Shown: piece after piece, positions 13,676-28,655 of the stretch | Numbering within the stretch: the first letter of the stretch is position 1 | Layout: each line of letters starts with the position of its first letter | Assembly (NCBI GenBank): GCA_034766995.1 | Contig: CM068319.1 | Span: forward strand, 19,135,922-19,199,921 | Direction of reading: 5' to 3' | DNA: 64,000 nucleotides | Origin: Acanthacorydalis orientalis | Lineage: Eukaryota > Arthropoda > Insecta > Megaloptera > Corydalidae | The notes under the pieces: model-generated | Told to the model about the DNA's origin: nothing | Seen by the model: only the letters and a program-made list of their open reading frames with translations | The model's database searches: none | Position numbers and translations under genes: made by a program

Positions 13676-14664
13676 ATAAAACAGGAAATCAGAATGAAAT
13701 AATTTACTTTTAAAAGTAAATTTGTTTCGAAAACAAAATTGGGCATAATTAAATTCTATCATATTAAATATAATTATATTAAATTGGTTTATGTTCAAAA
13801 ATAAATAACAACCTTTCGTGTAGCCATTTAACATAATAAAAGTTACTAAAATGAAATAACTTTTATTTTTAGAAAATCATATTCAAAAATAAACAGTTGG
13901 TATTTATATACTCGCTAATTTATGAATGAAAAACAATGGCTCTTATACATGACATATTTTTGTATACTTTATTTCGTTCCTCATGTGTAAAATTAAATAG
14001 AATTCGTTAAAGCATTTATCTATATTTTTCAATACACGTAGAAATACAGGTGTTTTTAAAAAATCGAACTGTTTTAAGGATTTAGATATGAAAATACTAC
14101 TTAAACTAGTTAAATAATTCATAACTTTTCAATTATTTATAAAAGATATATTTTTAAATTGATAAAAATATAATTGGAAAAGACTTTTTTAATAAAAACG
14201 AACTAACAGTAAATATAGCAATAAAAAATATAGTTTACAGGAACAAAAATTTATCTCACCTTTCTATAAAATTGTTTTAAATAAAATTATATAAAAAAAG
14301 TTTATTTGGGTTCAATATTTTTTATTATTAAAATTTAATTTTATTAAATAGATGAACGGTTTTATTGTTAACCAAAAGTTGTTTTAAAAACTGAAATTTA
14401 CTCTTATACCCATACGTTGTACTCAAATATTTCTAGTAATATTGAATTGAATTCAAGAATTAACGTTATTTCAGTCTTGGGAATGTTAGATACGATTGTT
14501 CATATGGTTCAAATAGTTTAAGTTTGTTATAGGAGAGCTTACTTAATGCTAGTGAAATCGTTTCTAGAATACTCTGATAGTATGTAGGATCTGAAAGATA
14601 TTAGTAAAATTCGGAATATTGAGCAAGTATAGTGAAAAGTGTCTTAAAAAACTCTTATAAACAC

Positions 14665-14734
<70 letters not shown>

Positions 14735-15605
14735 TAAATTAGATAGACCAAGTGAAATAAGAAAATAGCTAAAACGATTAGTTAATAAAAAAGTAAACAA
14801 TATATAACATTTATTTTTATATTTTCTCATTTAGAGGATATCAAGTATTGTTCAAATTTCCTTAAAGATTATCTACTTCACGTTTCTTAAATAAAAATGA
14901 ACACAAGTGTAAGATTAAAACAGAGAATTGTTAAAAAGATATAGGAAAGTATTCAATTATCAATAGGTATAAATAACCAAAGAAAATCAATTACAATCTT
15001 GCAATCCGCGACCATTTTCTTTTTCTGTATTTATCTTCAGAAATAAACTAAATAGGGAATATACGACTTATGATTTAGGGTTATTTGAAAGAAACTCCTA
15101 CTACTGGGCTGATACTACTGACACTCGTATATCCAAACCACGTGTATTATTATTAATATTTGTGGATTTTAAGGCCTGACGAGTCATGATCGTTAAGGTA
15201 TTACTAGTATTAAAGCAATTAATTTATAAAATATAAATGTAAAGTTTATTAGATTCCTATTTAGTATATTAAAAACTTATAAAAAATTGTTTCAAGTACT
15301 AATTTTTAAGTGTGTAATTTATATACATATAAATAGTTTTGAATGAAGAGTTATTAGTTATAAACATTCACATGTTACATGCTTATTTAAAACCAGTTTT
15401 TATTTCATATTACTCTTATTATGATTTTTCTTACTTTGAGAACGGTTAAAACAATGTTATGTTACTATTGTGGATTAAAATAATAAAAATCTTAAAAAAT
15501 TTGAACTTCACTATTTTTTTTAAATGACAAAGCCCCTTGTTGTATTTATTTTAGAAGTAATTATTTATTATTATTCTCAAAAACTACAAATAATATTTAA
15601 TGCAA

Positions 15606-15658
<53 letters not shown>

Positions 15659-15813
15659 TATATGCAGTAGCATTCTACGTCAATATTTTACATGGATTTT
15701 ACATATAAATAAATGCACTTAGTTGAATTATTAAGCATTATATAATAATTCAATGTACATACGGAAAAAAGCCACATCAAACCCTAAATTTATCTTAAAA
15801 TATGTCGTGCAAT

Positions 15814-15841
15814 CTCGCGAACGAAATATGTACTGCGCGAG
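15814..15841. other. CTCGCG...CGCGAG inverted repeat
   Basis: CTCGCG (15814-15819) and CGCGAG (15836-15841) flank 16 bp. The short, GC-only arms stand out against the AT-rich surroundings. Confidence 0.6.
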
Positions 15842-16033
15842 TAAAAAAAGCACATAATTTCTGGATGGCGTGTTACGAGTACATTTTAATCTTCATCGTA
15901 AAGAACCTTATATTTTAACTGTAAAGTTTTGTTGCAAAGCCGGAACATAACCGGAGATTACAGACACTGCCTTAACTGTGACAAAGTGAAAATTATCTTT
16001 TTCTTAACTGTTAACTTTGGTGTTTTGTGTGTG

Positions 16034-16074
<41 letters not shown>

Positions 16075-16349
16075 GTATGTGTTTGTGTATACGTTTTTTA
16101 TTTCATTTCTTTGTATTATATTCAGGAGCGCTTAAATATAAATTGAGCAATATTTTCTACGAACGAATTTATTATATTTGACATTTCATAGGATCGTAAT
16201 TTTCCTTATGAGTTCATTTAATGCATAATAAAATTTATATTTACGAGCTTTCTTTGAACAATCTAATACGTTTAATATATTTAATAACATATTTAGAAAT
16301 TAATTGATTTCGAAGTAGGGTTGCATAAACATATACACATATCTGAGTG

Positions 16350-16463
<114 letters not shown>

Positions 16464-17844
16464 ATTTATTGAGAATACTGATGTTATTTGATAGTTAAGG
16501 TGCTGTTTTGTCGACTAAAATTAATTTTAAACGATTTTATGATACTTTCCGGCAATTAAATTAAATAACAAAAAATTAAAAAACAAGATATTAAAAAACA
16601 AGTTTATGCTTTCAATGAAATTAGATAATTAAATTAAATTACAATTTATATGCATTTTTTATTTTCATTTTCAGTCTTGTTATTATCAATTTTGATAAAT
16701 GATACCAACTATCGATTAAACATTTATTTAATATCAATATTTTCTTCTTTAATACATAGAGTTACATAAATATGCATATGTATAAGATTAGGTGATATTT
16801 AATTATATTTTATTAAAATGTTTTTTTCTTAGGAAAAAAATTAATATTTGATTGATCAAAAAATTGATTGATATTTTTCTTGTATTGAAAATTATAAATA
16901 AAGTTTTCAAGTCTTAATTTGAAAGTATGCCTACAATGTATATATGTTTGTTTAGGTGAATAAATTAAACGTATATTCGAGTTCAAGATTGGTTTTGTGA
17001 GTCGGATCGTTCTGATCGCTGGGGAGTTTTATAAAAGTCAATACAGATACGGGTCGAGTGTAAATTCGGGTTATGTGATCCATGTTATATATTTCACTGC
17101 GAAAAATAATTGTTATATTTACACAAGTAGTATAGAAAGGTTATAGGCGTGCCCTTTTTTCAGTAAATTGAAGCGGTTTGAAAATCAATGATATACGTGT
17201 ATACTGGTTCGAATGAGTTGGGTTATATAAAAATCCATGCGGGTATGGATATGGAATTGTTAAATACTGGACATATTGAACCATATATATATATATATAT
17301 ATATAAATGAATTTAAATTCAATCAGTAAAGGTTTAAGCAATAATAAAATAGAGGTTTTTGTTAAAAATGCGATTATTTTGAATGTGCAATAAGCTTATT
17401 TGTTACTATTTCTAAAACAGTCGAAAATAAACTGTCGAAAATAAATGTGTTTTAGAAATTTCAGTACATTTAATTTTTGATTTCATTTTAGACTACGAAA
17501 TCATCAAACATTTTAATAATTGAAATATTTTTATAGGTATTTGTTTATGTAAAAGTTTTTGTGAGTTTAATAAAGTATTTTAAGATAATGATTATAATCA
17601 AAAAAAGATCGAAGTTGAATCTTAAACATAAGCCTTGTCATATGAAGTACTAATAGTCTTTTTATTAGTTTATTGCATATATGGAAATGTCACATTTTTT
17701 TATTCGTAAGTAATAAATATTGAGTTATAAAAATGAAGGATCATTAATAGAGTAGAAAACTAATTATTTGTATTTCTTTGTTTCTTTTTAGGTTACTGTA
17801 TTTTTTAATGTTTTTTTTTTGATTTTCACACTTGAACTGTTTAC

Positions 17845-17873
17845 AGGTGTATTTCAATTTTTGAAATATACCT
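17845..17873. other. 13-bp stem-loop
   Basis: AGGTGTATTTCAA (17845-17857), loop TTT, then TTGAAATATACCT (17861-17873). There is one mismatch, which would be a G-U wobble in plus-strand RNA. Confidence 0.8.
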
Positions 17874-18625
17874 GAAGATAAAAGTACTAAAATCAATAGT
17901 GAATAACAAAAAAATAGCATTCTAAAAGGAAGCAATGCAAATTTAAAAAATGAAAAAAATACTGTTTAATTTTGTAATCAGATTTAATATCACTTACATT
18001 ATTTTAGAATAATCAGTTAATTCATATGTCTGAGCATCTCAAAAGTTAGATACGATGCAACTGTGCCCTATTATTGACTGCAGATATTATAAAATATACT
18101 GTCTATTTTTTACTATAATTATTCAATAATTAATATATAATTATTTAATATTAAGGAATTATTTTATAACATTTTATAAATGATATAATTACATCAAATG
18201 TAATTCAGGAATCTGAGATATCCTTAATGTTAGAGAAAAATTTATTATGTTATTAAAAAAAAACACTAATATTAATGTTTATTTAAATAAATATGAAAAT
18301 AATATTACATGGATTAAAGAAAACTATCTATCTTCAGTTATGAATATTTAAACGAGGGTTTAAATAAACTGTTCAAGGTACATTACTATTCTGAAGGTAA
18401 TTGTATTTTTTTTGAAACTGCAAATATTAAGAAAATGATATTTTTCTTAATCGTATGTATTTCATGATAGTAAACAGACACAGCGCCGTAAGAAGATAAA
18501 AACTCTACAATGAGAGAATAAATTATATTTAAATAATATTTGAAAAATATTTTTAAAACGAAATTATGGAATGGTGTAAAAACGCTATTAAATTAAGACA
18601 AAACAATTAAATAAAGCAGACTAGT

Positions 18626-18663
18626 TTGTTATCTCTCATAATATATATTATGAGAGATAACAA
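18626..18663. other. perfect 38-bp palindrome
   Basis: The left half TTGTTATCTCTCATAATAT is followed at once by its exact reverse complement, with no spacer. Only the central few bases are simple TA repeat; the outer 12 bases of each arm are complex sequence. Confidence 0.93.
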
Positions 18664-19316
18664 TTCTCGAACAGGGAATAAATCCGTTAAACAATTATTC
18701 ATTTTATAATTTTTAATATTATAAATGTCTAGAAAAATATATTTATATTTTAAAAAGCAACACTCAATACTAAAATGTAATTATTAAAAACTTAAGACAA
18801 AAATATAGATTAATATATTGTAATACAATTATTAACAATGCACACTTATACATAATGTCTGAAATAGTTTTAAGCTGACGTACAGCGACATTAAAATTTT
18901 TACACACACACATATATGTATATATATATATACATATATATGTGCATATTCATACATGGATACATGTGTATGAGAAGTATTTTTGTTACGTCCAGCAGAA
19001 TTTCAGATTAGCATGTTACAGCTTTAGAAATTTGTTTGTGGTTTTGAGAGATCTTGTCACGTTAAGCGCAAACTGTCATCTGAGAACTTAATGGTTAGTA
19101 CACTAAACACGTAATACTCTCTTGTTACAATTAACAAACTATTCCAGAACCGGCCTGGAACTTGATGTAGTTTGGTACAATAAAGAGAGTTTTCAATGAA
19201 ATCGGCGAAGTGAATATTGATAGTTGAGTACACTATTTTCATAAACAAAATGACTTTGTGTCATTTTATTTATTTTGATCCTTGATATATTCAACTTGTT
19301 ATATTAAATAATAAGT

Positions 19317-19381
<65 letters not shown>

Positions 19382-19606
19382 CACTTCGAATAAATAAAAG
19401 TTTCAAATAATTAAAATAGTAGAACATTTAAAATTCTATTTGTTTACAACTTTATTACATTTTTATATCTTATAACGAGTACACGTTGTGAAAAACATTT
19501 TCTTATTTTAATTTACTGCTGTTTTTAACGTGCGTTTAAGATTTTATTACGTAAATATAGAAGTATTTTATGTTTGTAATATTATCAAGTCGACTATAAA
19601 CAATTT

Positions 19607-19645
<39 letters not shown>

Positions 19646-20181
19646 GATTAAATTAATTGCAAAATTTATATAGTCTATTGTACGTTCAAATAAGAATAAT
19701 GTTGACATAAACACATGTAAAAAGACTGTATTTTAATTGCAACTTGTATAAAATTTCGTACTAATTATTCAGTATTTTAATCATTTACTTGGACATGTAT
19801 ATTATTAATATTTTAAAGATTGCTACTTCTGATTATGATGTGTGTTGGGTTTAAAATTATTGGTATGATGGTGACAATAATTGCAATAATTCTTATTTTA
19901 TTAATACTTAGACGTGTCCTTAGATGTAGGAATACTTTCAAGAGAAAAAAAAATGTGAAATAAAATAATAACGAATAATTATTGTATAATTCGAGACTGA
20001 AAAAGAACCACATTTATAGCACATCATTTTGAAAAATATAATTTTAAATATAAAATATATGAGTGTTTTAAGTATCAATTAGAAAATAACTATTTTTACT
20101 AAGGAACTAGTCGCATGTATTACATTAAATTAGTTTTGAAAATAAAATAACTTAGTGCAAGTATGTATACATGATTCCTTG

Positions 20182-20228
<47 letters not shown>

Positions 20229-21226
20229 GTATGTGACATATTTCATTCAAAGTTTTTTAATCTAAAATCACAGCATAATTATAAAGTAATAAGCAAGAGC
20301 AATATCTGCTTCAAGTTATAGAAGTTAATAATAACGTGTTTGTTTTTAATTGCGGTGTATTTGATTGATTGACTTTTTTTGATTATCTGGTAGATTGCAA
20401 TGTCGTGTTTTATGTAATTGTGATTGCTATAAGGTTATTCTGTTATTAAGTTCAGTTGAAAATACTTCATTTTAGTACAAACAACATTGATTGACGTTTC
20501 ATCAAAATATAATTTAATCCAAACTGACATTCTTAAAAAATATTGAAAATCAAATATGGAAAAAGTATTAAATATATTCATGTCATCAAATGTGAAATTA
20601 GAATATTTCGAATACGTGAAATGTATGAAAAGATTTTTTAAACAGAGTATTTTCGATTTAAAATCTTTTAATATTTATAATATATTTTTATAAAATATTC
20701 CAGTAATTTTTAGATTATAATATGATTTATTTTTAAGTATTAATTTTTTATAGTGTCTAGAAAGTTTAATATGAAATACGAGTATACGGCAAGTTTGCGA
20801 GTTCGAAAATTAGATCACCTAATATTAAATTCATAGCGAAACCCGATATTACATTTTATTATTTTACTAGATTTTCGAGATTCTCTATATGTGTTTCGTT
20901 TTATACATTTCTATATTTGACAAGACGACAATATTTATTATTAAATATATTTTAAGGTTTATTAAAAATAAGATGTTTTTTCTTATATTTTTCGCTTTAC
21001 GCACATACATGTGTTATATATATATATATATACACTTTAGTATTTTTAGGATAAAACTTAATAAATATGCATTGAAAGACATTACACGCAAAAAATCAAC
21101 TATTAATAATACTTTGTCATATTTTTTTTCGTACATGTGAATGATTTAGCATATATTTATATTTAAATGTGTTTATACCAACTCATGTATCAGTATATAT
21201 AAATATAAGAAAGACTACATTATTAA

Positions 21227-21255
21227 TTTTCTATATTATATGTCAATATAGAAAA
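21227..21255. other. perfect 11-bp hairpin
   Basis: TTTTCTATATT (21227-21237), loop ATATGTC, then AATATAGAAAA (21245-21255). Confidence 0.8.
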
Positions 21256-21812
21256 CACGATATAGTTTTTATAGTTTATTATGGGTTTATAAATGGAACA
21301 TAGTTCATTGGACAAATGAAATACTATTTTAAATAATAATTTAATTTCTAAAATGATTGTTCTACTTTGTTATTGATTATTTTTAAAATATGCATTTAGA
21401 ATTTATACATTTAACATTTTTGTAAACATATTTTTTGTACTGACCAAATTCGCTTTCACGAATTAATTTTCAGTCTCTACATTGCACAAACACATTTATG
21501 TCCAAAGCATACAGTAATTGATGCAGCAAAAATTATCATTGATCAATGTTGTAATGGTTTTTTATACATTTTGATTTAGACGCCATTATTTTCTGAATAC
21601 TTCGTCTTCACCTTTGCACTATAAAATCATTTCGCAATCAGAATGTTCATAAATCATTATTAGAATAATCAATAATCAGTTATTAAATATTTGATTAGAA
21701 TAAGTTTTGAAATATGTAGTTATAAAAATAGAAATATGAAATATGAGTTTATTTTTTAAAATATTTACAGTTCTTGTAATAAATTTTTGCGAATGAAAGT
21801 TTAATTTAACTA

Positions 21813-21957
21813 AGTTATTTCATTAAAATCATTTAGGCTTTCCTTGAATTCTGGTTTTCTACCACCAATTAAGATTTACATCATTTTCACGTAGATGGTT
21901 GAACTCTAATCAGTTATGATGGTTTAGTCTGTAATTAAAGATTTTAATGAAATAACT
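21813..21957. mobile_element. candidate foldback/MITE unit, 145 bp
   Basis: AGTTATTTCATTAAAATC (21813-21830) and its exact reverse complement (21940-21957) bracket a 109-bp interior that is somewhat richer in G+C than the flanks. Size and 18-bp perfect terminal repeats suit a miniature inverted-repeat element. There is no coding capacity and no clear target-site duplication (left flank ...CTA, right flank ATG...), so the class cannot be named. A long chance inverted repeat in AT-rich DNA is the alternative, but 18 perfect bases make that less likely. Confidence 0.5.
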
Positions 21958-22193
21958 ATGAATAACGATCACAAAGGAAGACTAAACAATAACGAGACAT
22001 TTACTAATTACTGTAAAAGTTGTAAGGTAATCAATTTAACATAGACGAATCAAAACTGCATGGAATATAATATTTTTAATTAAAATTTGTAGATAAAAAT
22101 AGTTTTTACATAATGTTAATGATATAATTTTAATTTTATTCTTTTCATAAAGATTTGACTAAACTATTATATATATATACACATATATATATG

Positions 22194-22224
<31 letters not shown>

Positions 22225-22491
22225 AATTGTTCATACAATTTAAAAAAAATGAAATAACAAAAAGAAGTTACATTTTATATTGATTAATTTAAATTATTAA
22301 CGATTTTGTTAATTATTCTTTTGTTGTATATACATTATATATTTGTGTACTAAATACGATTTTATCTGATTGATTAATAAATTGTTGTAATTTAAATTTT
22401 CAATATGTACATTCTTGAAACTTTCTTGACACTTTCGTATCAGTAGTTAGTGTTTTAGATGATACAGATATGAAATCTTTGAAACAACTAA

Positions 22492-22538
22492 TACTTCATG
22501 CTATAAATACTTAATAATTACTTCATGCTATAAATACT
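22492..22538. repeat. direct repeat of 20 bp, period 27
   Basis: TACTTCATGCTATAAATACT occurs at 22492-22511 and, identically, at 22519-22538. Confidence 0.95.
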
Positions 22539-23370
22539 GCTGTTTGAATGGAATTTAAATCGATTTCATATATTTATCAATTATAAAAAATAAATTTATT
22601 ACTTTCATTTGTAATTACTTAAAATAAAAATGATACTCTTTTTTCAAATGGCTGTTAAATGTAAATTTTAATTTTCTGACATAAAAACAAAATATGTAAG
22701 CACCGTATTTTATTCATTATTTACAGTAAACACATTCTCATTTGAATGTAATCAAAACCTGTATTTCACTCTCAATAAAACTCGAGTTGTTTTTTTTGAA
22801 GATTTCGTTTTAAATGTGATTTACGAAACAAATTTTCAACTGCGAATTCAATCGAATACTTTTTTTTTATTTAATTAGTAAATTAATCGGAAATCTGTTT
22901 TCTGCAATAGCAAAACTCAAACGAAATTTAATTTTATTTCAACCAAACGGGAAGTTAATCATTCGTAAATTTAATCAACAACGAAAACATTGTGTGCCAT
23001 TAAACTTTTTACTTGTAAGCTCTGCGCTCTTAAATCTTTCAAGTACATACACAGTACATAAATCCCTTGCAACTTCACTTCGACTTGTCCTTAATTAGCA
23101 TCTGTTAGATTAACATAGTTTAGGGTCTAATTCGTGCACTGAATAATAAGTAACATGGTGACAGCGATTTTCATATAAACAATTCGAATCAAAATATTAT
23201 CTCAAATTTCGTTTGATACTAAAAAAAATTTTTATATTCAAAATGAAGTTCTTTCATTTTATCAAGTTCATCAGAATTTTCATGAATTTAAATAGTAATA
23301 AATTATGTACAATGATGTACAATATATATATATATATATATATATTATATTATATTATATTATATGTTTG

Positions 23371-23407
<37 letters not shown>

Positions 23408-24133
23408 TAAAATTTGTGGAAGCATATAGCATAAAACGCATTTTGATAAAAATAATACTTTTGAAAATTAACAAAGTGTATTGTGCTGTGTGCGATTTTT
23501 TTGTATCTTATTAAATAATTCAAAAATATCTTATATTATACTATTATTTGTATGGATATTCGTTTTTTATTAAAAATAATTTTATCTGTAGAAATTCACT
23601 TAAGTAGCAATTTGAATTTTAGTTTAACTGTCGTATACTATGTGCGTTTATTTAATAAATATAGAGTAATTTATCAATCCTATTTGTAATTTAGTTCAGA
23701 TAAAATTTAATATACTTAATACACATAATAAATGACACGTTGTGAATTAAAATAGAGTACTCAGATCGGATAATTCTACATTTTGGTGTAGTTAGTTCTC
23801 AGTGGTTAAATTTAAACTTATGAATATAATGAATCAGTAACTTCGATTTAAATGTATAAATTTGTATGTGTGATATATTAATAGATATAATTAATATATT
23901 ACTACTCTGATAAATCATTATTATTTTTTATCTTAGAAAATTGAAATTTCTTCTCTATGTCAAACAATTGTTAACAGCCCAAATTTCTAGGCATGTCTTT
24001 AAGTCAAGTATGACAAAGTCGTTGGAACGAATTTGTATATAGTTATCAAAATAAAATCATGTTCTTAGTTTTAAAGCAGTAAAATTTTATCTGAATATTG
24101 GTAGAAAAAGTAATATGCTTCAGTTTCGTTTGG

Positions 24134-24180
<47 letters not shown>

Positions 24181-24562
24181 AATTTAGGTTAATAGTATAA
24201 CATTAAGTAAACATATAATCACAGAATATCGATGTAACAGATATATGTACTTGATTAGAATTCTGTTCTAGTAATAATACACAATCAACAATTTGATTTA
24301 ACTTTAAAACAAACTATTTGGTATTAGCGAACATTTATTATTTCATTTTCTTAGAACAATTGTAATAATTATATAAAAACATAGATTTATTATATCTCGG
24401 AAAATTAGATTGCTGCTTATTTAAAGAAGAATAAAATTTGATAGATTATATAATATTGAATAGCCTAACTTATTTTGTGCCTAATAACCTAACTAACTTG
24501 TGTTTGCAGAATTAAGTATTATAGTCACTTATGATTTCCATATCAGATATGATTGAACATTG

Positions 24563-24632
<70 letters not shown>

Positions 24633-25120
24633 CGTGTGCTTGTATATGTCTGCATATTTATTAATGTATAGATTTTTATGTATGATTATTTTTGATATAT
24701 AATGAAATTGATTGTGCTGCGTTTATTTTATTTCAATAATCATTAAACGTTCAAATATCGTTGAAAATTTTTTCACGTTTCATTTAAACTTTTCTGTTTG
24801 ATTGATGAAGCATATAATTTGCTTGAACTGCGAACTTTTTATTACTTTATTTTACGTTCCATACCATGCTTAATGTTTTAATGTCAATTACAAAATTCAC
24901 AAACTTTTTGATTATTTAATGATTTTATGTCTTCTTTTTTCCGGTTATGTGAATATATAAACTCAAATGCGTATTAAAACTCGTAAATAGTCGATAATTA
25001 AATAATATGAATAATGATTTATCTATGAATTTTTATAAATCAAAGTAAATATATGAATATATATTATACAGTTTATTGTAGATAATTGAGAATTATTACA
25101 ATGTTAATTCCCATACTATA

Positions 25121-25190
<70 letters not shown>
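24563..25190. repeat. two long (TA)n arrays
   Basis: Arrays at 24563-24629 and 25117-25190, the second interrupted once by TACA. Confidence 0.95.
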
Positions 25191-25197
<7 letters not shown>

Positions 25198-27148
25198 GGT
25201 TGAAATTAGAGTTGGTGTTTTCTACAAAAGTAATTGAAAGTTGGAAATTTAATAACTTAAATGGAAAATATAAACATAAATGTATTTTATTTTATTGTCT
25301 AACTAATTGAATGAAACGAAGTATACTGAAATGTAAACAAATAAATAATAGGGTAAAAAATAGTAATCAATATCAACAAATATACTAAAATATACTAGCA
25401 TCTAAAATGGTCATATGAATGGAGTTTCAAATGGAAATATTTGATTCATAAATTCCTAATAAAATTTAAATTTACAATTAAAAATACGATGATTAAGTGC
25501 CGATGATTGTAAATTAGTTTTAATTTCAATCTAGCATCGGGCGCTAATGACCTTAATTATCGATACGCCTTTAAATCCCAAATAACTAACTAACTTAATT
25601 AAGCAGTTACTTTGTTAAACTATTAACCATTATCACAATATAGTTCCGGAAATGTGGTTCCATTCACATTCACAAATGAATTGTTTATCCCACAAATTAC
25701 CAAACTTTTTATGATCTAAAAGTGTTTAATAATTGATTATTGTTCATAGTTGATTGCTGCTTGTATTTATTGACATGGAGATTTCATCATATATTCAGTT
25801 TTTTTTATCCGCTGGAGCTCTCAGTATGGGCATTAATAAAAATCAAAATGATTAATAATTATTTATTGAATATTTTTAATCAAAAAAATGTTTATGGTCT
25901 GAATAAAAAATTAAAAAAAAAATATTAACCAATATATTTAAGTTACAAATATATAAATATTAACCATTATTTTCATTCATTGAGAAAATAATTGTCTCTA
26001 ATGCAATAAATTTTAGCTCATACAACATTCTAAGTGAACTTAAAAATTATATTTAAGTACTACAGAAGTAGTAAATATATTTAATTTCGATTTTGCTTTT
26101 TCGGTTCACGTTGTTTTTTAGCAAGGAAAAGATAATGTTGCTTAACTAATATGCCTGAATCTTGATATTATTTCGAAAATACAAATACGAAATATTAATT
26201 AATTTAGGTTATAAATTGAGAAAATGTGATTTGTTATGAATAATGTTGATATTTCTGAATGTATTTTTAAATATTGTTCTGATTACATATTTTAATATGT
26301 GATTTAATTTTTGATTATAATGAACATTCTGTAGTTATAATTGACATTTGTGTTCATAATATCGATAATAAATTGAAATATATGTACAATGTTATGCAAT
26401 TAAAATTGAATGTAATATGTAAAACATCATATTTTATGTATATTAATTAAAAGTTATTTTTATTAAAAATATACATACAATTTTAGTTACAAATATAATA
26501 AAAGTCCGTATCGTATTATTGTTCAAATTAACTAATTATTTATATTACTATATAGAAATTAAAAAAATGTTTGGTTTGACTGCAGTTCTATGTAAATTGT
26601 TACACTTTTTGAAAATTAATTTATCGTTTGCATAAAACACTCTTATGATAAATAAATCTTAATTCGTATTCAAAATTCATTAAAAAAAACATCTTTGCTA
26701 AGAAAAATTCTTTATAAAAGATTATAGTTTGGATTTTTGCATGTCTTTTATATATGGTTATTTTTCTTGAGTAAATTCAAGTTATTCTTCAATTCGTATT
26801 TACTACGATTAGTTTATAATTATGCTATCTCAAATTAAATATTTTGAACTGTTTAAAAGATCCATCTAAAGATGATTTTTGGATATGTGTTTTTTAATAA
26901 ATTTTGAATATGAATTAAAATTTATTTATCATAAAAGTAAGCTTTATGCAAACGATGAATACATTTTCAAAAAAGTTTAAAAATTAGTCAACCTTCGTCT
27001 CAGAAAGAAGAATTCAAGAGAATCTTCGACGATTGAAACGAAATAACTAAAAAGTAAATTTATCTCAAATAACTTCTAATTCTATCAATATTGTTGTATT
27101 ATTCTTAAAATACTAATTTAATTTATGGGTTGTCTATCAATATTATAC

Positions 27149-27208
<60 letters not shown>

Positions 27209-28312
27209 ATATATATTATACGAATATATATATATATATAAACGAAGTACAAAACTGAATGGTAATATTTTGATAAAAGAATCTAAATTAAAAACTTCTC
27301 CGTGTACATTTATTTATTCTCATATAAATATGCCTTAAATATGAACATACACACACCCACACAAACACAACACACATACTCATATATATATATATATATA
27401 TATAATTGTTATGAGTAAAAATAAATCGTCGATATTGCAGAACCGTTTCTTTCAATTTATTTATCTGTTTTATTAACAATGACATTTTACCATTAATATG
27501 TTCTTTTGAGATATTTCACATTTTAACAGAAGAATCGAACAAGGTAATATCTCATTGTGTTCCGTTTATATCTCTTTGTATAAAAGAGAAAATTTTTTAC
27601 GTATTGAAAATATTGACATGAACAATATTATGGATAAATGTAAGCGTTCCACAGATGACAAGGTAAAAAATTAAAATGTGCATGATGATACTCATGGCAG
27701 CACTGTACCGTGGAAATACATTGTTTACAAAATTTGCAACGTAAATATTTGTTCACGCATGCAGAAACAATATTCAGTATAATTTAATGAAGTCACCAGC
27801 TGTTTTTTAATATGGTTATATATTTTTTTATGACGGCGCCTATATTTGACTTTTCAAGTATATCAATATTGTTTTTGTTTCAATTCAAGTGCTGTTCAAC
27901 AAGACCTTTTTATATTTTTGATCTATTTTAATTAAATATGCTTGTCGTTGGAAGGTTATCGATAATATTATTTTGTATAATTATTGATATCGTATTCAAA
28001 ATATTTTCTAAACATACTGAAAATCAAACTATAATTTCAAGGGGAAAAAAATTCTATATTTTTATTGTACGAATATATATTCTTTTTACTATCAATAGTT
28101 TATTAATTCAACAGAATATTTTTTTAAAATAATTATAAAATTTAATTAGTCAACTTCATTATTATATTAATTATTTTCTTAAGGTTGTTCAGTTCGGTTT
28201 TTGTTTACTAAAATGGTACAAACTAACAACTAAATGTGTTTACTCTTTTTACATTAAAAAAGAATTTGTTGATATTTTAATGAGCATTTATTTAAATATA
28301 AATATAGTCAAG

Positions 28313-28655
28313 GAATAGACAGAACTATTATATCTGGTGGGATTATAGTTGAGTTTGAAAAGATTTCTAGGACACTGCAAAATATATACTAGGGGGCTTC
28401 GTCCACTGCTAGCTTTGTTCACCAACCCCTGGGATCACTACACTCGCCCACTTTTCAATTATAAGTTTGTACATGTAATCGAATGAAACAATAAACATAT
28501 TTTTTAAAACTCATTGTATCTATATAATTATTATCAGATACACTTTTTAGTTTTTTGTGACTAAACACTTTTATGTATTTATATATATATATATATATAC
28601 ATGTCTCAAACTCAACTTTAATCCCGCTAGATATAATAGGAGGCTTCGTCTATTC
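28313..28655. mobile_element. unclassified inverted-repeat element, about 343 bp
   Basis: The arms 28313-28358 and 28606-28655 are imperfect reverse complements. Both share GAATAGAC at the outer end, then TATTATATCT, then a GGGATTA core, then GTTGAGTTTGA. Inside the left arm, a G+C-rich stretch (28392-28450) carries GGGGGCTTCGTC, which recurs as GGAGGCTTCGTC in the right arm. The interior also holds a (TA)n tract at 28579-28600. There is no coding frame. It looks like a non-autonomous DNA transposon, but no superfamily can be named from the ends and no target-site duplication is clear. Confidence 0.55.

Larger units (their letters stand above)
21958..28312. other. AT-rich, intron-like non-coding sequence
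   Basis: No gene is supported. (TA)n arrays lie at 22168-22224, 23322-23398, 24135-24178, 24563-24629, 25117-25190, 27151-27241 and 27380-27403. The second half of the 23.3-kb array is made of TATTA units. The tandem duplication at 22492-22538 lies here. The frame at 27938-28132 and smaller ones are AT-biased and featureless. A patch at 27630-27830 is slightly richer in G+C and contains a CAGCTG E-box core near 27800. Confidence 0.6.

Noticed and set aside
18901..18953. Near-perfect long palindrome of CACATATATG type
   Set aside because: It is simple TA repeat bounded by CA and TG, so self-complementarity is expected.
21474..21579. Plus-strand 34-codon frame after a TTTTCAG acceptor
   Set aside because: No donor, no motif, AT-biased codons. 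Chance open frames of this length are common here.
27618..27662. Short frame starting MNNIMDKCKRSTDDK before an AAG|GTAAAA donor
   Set aside because: Only 15 codons in plain AT-rich DNA, with no promoter-like context or matching partner exon.
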